This document shows, piece by piece, positions 62,192 through 64,000 of a stretch of 64,000 bases of DNA. Made by a program: the position numbers and the translations under genes. Location of the stretch: the NCBI GenBank assembly GCA_963976625.1, contig CAXBLA010000002.1:1-64000 (forward strand), read 5' to 3'. The stretch comes from UBA1924 sp963976625. Lineage in GTDB: Bacteria > Planctomycetota > Phycisphaerae > Phycisphaerales > UBA1924. How positions within the stretch are numbered: position 1 is the stretch's first letter; every line of letters begins with the position of its first letter. The notes under the pieces are model-generated. The model saw nothing but the letters and a program-made list of their open reading frames with translations. It did no database searches and was not told the origin of the DNA.

Positions 62192-62823
62192 TGACCCCAA
62201 AGACCCAAACCATCGTCGCCAGCACTGTCATCTCGCTGTGCGTCCTTGTCTCCCTCGCACTCATCCCGATGAAGCCTCAGGGCTCGGCGATCGTGCTCGG
62301 GATGATGCTCTTCTTTCTGATCGTCTGGAATGCTGTCAAAGCCTTGGCCCTGCGCAAGTGCAACGACCTGGACTGGCTCAACTCCAAGACTCGCCACGAG
62401 ATCCTCTTTGCGATTATCCTGGCGAGCTTGCTCGGGCTCGGATCGATCACTTCAACGCTGGGCAAAGAACTTGGTTTCTTCGACAGCAACCTTGTTCAAC
62501 GCATCGCCGGCGTCAATATCGGGCTCTTGCTCATCGTGATGGGCAACTACATGCCCAAGAAAAACCAAGCATCCGCCAGCCAATGCGGCTGTGGCTCCAA
62601 GCCCTGCTCCATATCCGGCTCGAAATCCAGTTCAAGCACGCTCCAACGCTTCATGGGCTGGACCTTCGTCCTCGCCGGGCTCCTCTACACGATCGCATGG
62701 ATCGTCCTCGATCTCGACCAAGCAGGGATCGCCATCCTCTTCGCGTTCCCCGTGGCCATCGCGAGCATCTTTGTTGTCCGGTACCTTTCTAGCCGACGAT
62801 CAAAGCCGACTATCGTAGTGTAG
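62188..62823 (+). CDS. SdpI-family membrane protein with Cys-rich insert
   Basis: A 211-residue protein of about six helices. LLIVMGNYMPK is the diagnostic SdpI motif. It overlaps the repressor by 4 bases. Unusually, a loop after residue 120 holds four Cys, in SQCGCGSKPC, followed by a Ser-rich run, then three more hydrophobic segments. SdpI proteins give immunity to a peptide toxin in Bacillus and sense it; no toxin (SdpC) gene is seen here. Function in this organism may differ, perhaps as a metal or redox sensor. The frame is complete with no shift. Confidence 0.82.
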   Translation: MMTPKTQTIVASTVISLCVLVSLALIPMKPQGSAIVLGMMLFFLIVWNAVKALALRKCNDLDWLNSKTRHEILFAIILASLLGLGSITSTLGKELGFFDSNLVQRIAGVNIGLLLIVMGNYMPKKNQASASQCGCGSKPCSISGSKSSSSTLQRFMGWTFVLAGLLYTIAWIVLDLDQAGIAILFAFPVAIASIFVVRYLSSRRSKPTIVV

Positions 62824-62857
62824 ATTGACACACACTCATCAAAGGAAGCCTGCACCA

Positions 62858-63223
62858 ATGAATGACATCATCAACCTCACGGACAAACTCGCCCTCTTCG
62901 ATGAAACCTGGACACCCAAGATCATCGCCGAGCTCAACGGCCAGCACATTAAGCTCGCCAAACTCAAGGGCGAGTTCGTCTGGCACAGCCATGAACACGA
63001 AGACGAGCTCTTCCTCGTCCTCGAGGGCCAACTCTCCATCGAGTTCCGTGATCGCGATACGGTGCATCTCAACAAGGGCGATATGTACATCGTGCCCAGA
63101 GGCGTGGAGCACAACCCCGTCGCCAAAGACGGCGCATCGGTCTTACTTTTCGAGCCCGCCGCCACCAAGCACACCGGCAAGCTCATCACCGATCGGACAG
63201 TCACCGATCAACAGCGCCTCTAA
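62858..63223 (+). CDS. Cupin-domain protein
   Basis: A 121-residue cupin. HSHEHEDELFLVLEG contains the first cupin motif (His-x-His and Glu ligands), and MYIVPRGVEHNP the second, with Pro and His. A metal ion is likely held by three His and one Glu. No partner domain is present, so substrate cannot be inferred; such small cupins include isomerases and oxygenases. AAAGGAAG lies before ATG 62858. It is 34 bases after the SdpI-like gene and convergent with the methyltransferase. Confidence 0.8.
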   Translation: MNDIINLTDKLALFDETWTPKIIAELNGQHIKLAKLKGEFVWHSHEHEDELFLVLEGQLSIEFRDRDTVHLNKGDMYIVPRGVEHNPVAKDGASVLLFEPAATKHTGKLITDRTVTDQQRL

Positions 63224-63232
63224 GCACGCCGT

Positions 63233-63922
63233 CTACTGAGCCACATCCATCACGATCGTCGCGTCGTGCCCACGCAGGTAGTCGTGGCGCAGCTGCACGA
63301 TCGGCGTGCGCTCGAGCGCCCAGTCGAGCATCTTCGATGGGTCGTACCGCACCGCGGGCGCCGACGCCGGCGTCCGCTGGGCGTTATGGCGATCGGACAA
63401 GAAGTTGAACACCAGCGTCCCACGCTGAGCATCGCGAAGGGCCGACCAGAACCGATCGAGCACGCCCTGGGCACCAGCCATATCGAGCGTGTTGAGCGAA
63501 CCCGAGAACACAAAGACCTCCGCCCCATGTTCTCTCACAAGCCGAAGCGCCAACCCATCGTCAGCCACAAAGTCCCCGAGCTCAAAGCGTGCCCGCTCGA
63601 TCTTGGCTTCTTCGATCCGCTCACGCGCGAGCTGGGCCATCGCCTCGACGCCCTCAATACCGATGTACGATTTGGGAAACTCGCCCACTGCGTGCTCGTG
63701 CAAGAACATCGGGAGATCCCCGACGCCGCAACCAAGGTCAGCAACCACACGCCCCGAGAACCGCCCGAGCAGCGTGAGCATCTCGAAGCGTGTCCGCTGG
63801 GCGTCCTTGCTCATCCAGAGCTGCGACTCAAAGCCCGCGCCCATCTCACGCGTGGCTTTTTCGTAGGGTGCTAGATACGGGCGCTCGCTCTTGGTTTCAT
63901 TGGTGGGCTGATTTGTGGGCAT
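63233..63922 (-). CDS. SAM-dependent methyltransferase
   Basis: A 229-residue class I methyltransferase. VVADLGCGVGDLPMFL is motif I, which binds SAM; YIGIEGVEAM holds the acidic residue of motif II; FELGDFVAD follows, and FVFSGSLNTLD is the next block. The substrate is unknown. AGGAG lies 7 bases before ATG 63922, which is preferred to 63970. Residues 1-35 are a polar N-terminal arm. The last codons converge on the cupin gene 9 bases away. Confidence 0.85.
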   Translation of the reverse strand: MPTNQPTNETKSERPYLAPYEKATREMGAGFESQLWMSKDAQRTRFEMLTLLGRFSGRVVADLGCGVGDLPMFLHEHAVGEFPKSYIGIEGVEAMAQLARERIEEAKIERARFELGDFVADDGLALRLVREHGAEVFVFSGSLNTLDMAGAQGVLDRFWSALRDAQRGTLVFNFLSDRHNAQRTPASAPAVRYDPSKMLDWALERTPIVQLRHDYLRGHDATIVMDVAQ

Positions 63923-64000
63923 GCGATGACTCCTGATCCGCTTCAACAACGAACCGATTCGATGACCCATAGTGAACCCCGCCGATCGACGATTATTCGT

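Overview
This window is GC-rich, gene-dense bacterial chromosome (roughly 60% G+C by eye) with mostly single-copy metabolic genes, short intergenic gaps and no rRNA operon, CRISPR array, transposase or integrase that I can see. The gene mix suggests a planctomycete of the class Phycisphaerae: an exosortase with its EpsI partner and a PEP-CTERM-like substrate, a DUF1559-like pseudopilin, several membrane proteins with a Cys-x2-Cys-Gly zinc ribbon, the futalosine menaquinone enzyme MqnE, and frequent GTG/TTG starts. The class assignment is inference; no phylogenetic marker was compared.

Layout. 1-13 kb: a partial secreted SH3 protein, a TolC-like outer-membrane lipoprotein overlapping a Sua5 tRNA-modification gene, a PfkB sugar kinase, an XTP/dITP pyrophosphatase, MqnE, three zinc-ribbon membrane proteins, a DUF481 porin-like protein, DnaK and a small SDR-like protein. 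13-20 kb: isocitrate dehydrogenase, fumarylacetoacetase (with a low-GC island inside the gene), the tRNA hydroxylase TrhO, a PEP-CTERM-like secreted protein, an unknown putative regulator and a tRNA-Ala(UGC). 20-30 kb: an outer-membrane barrel protein, a periplasmic cyclophilin, a pseudopilin, an ECF sigma/anti-sigma pair, a very long coiled-coil protein with a Wzz-like C-terminal membrane hairpin, an aldose epimerase and LipA.

30-44 kb is the main special region: an exopolysaccharide/exosortase locus. It encodes a Wza-type export lipoprotein, an exosortase, EpsI, a 1,542-residue membrane-anchored TPR protein, a Wzz/BY-kinase fusion whose ATP-binding motif has lost its lysine, a sugar-nucleotide epimerase and a WecA/TagO-type initiating transferase. 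The genes are closely spaced and run in one direction, continuing into tpiA, secG and yicC. A plausible joint role is to start a lipid-linked glycan, set its length, export it, and sort PEP-CTERM-like proteins to the surface. The substrate-like protein at 17.4-18.2 kb is the only candidate cargo in the window.

46-64 kb: a small-molecule kinase-like protein, a PDZ protein, a small HD (ppGpp-type) hydrolase, a divergent GH35-like beta-galactosidase, a GNAT acetyltransferase whose ribosome-binding site lies in a perfect inverted repeat, a zinc-ribbon membrane protein, GlmS, CarB with a translationally coupled zinc-ribbon mini-protein, an HhH-GPD DNA glycosylase, a Deg-like serine protease, an SdpR/SdpI-type repressor-membrane pair with a palindromic operator in its promoter, a cupin and a methyltransferase. 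Rho-independent terminators are clear at several gene ends.
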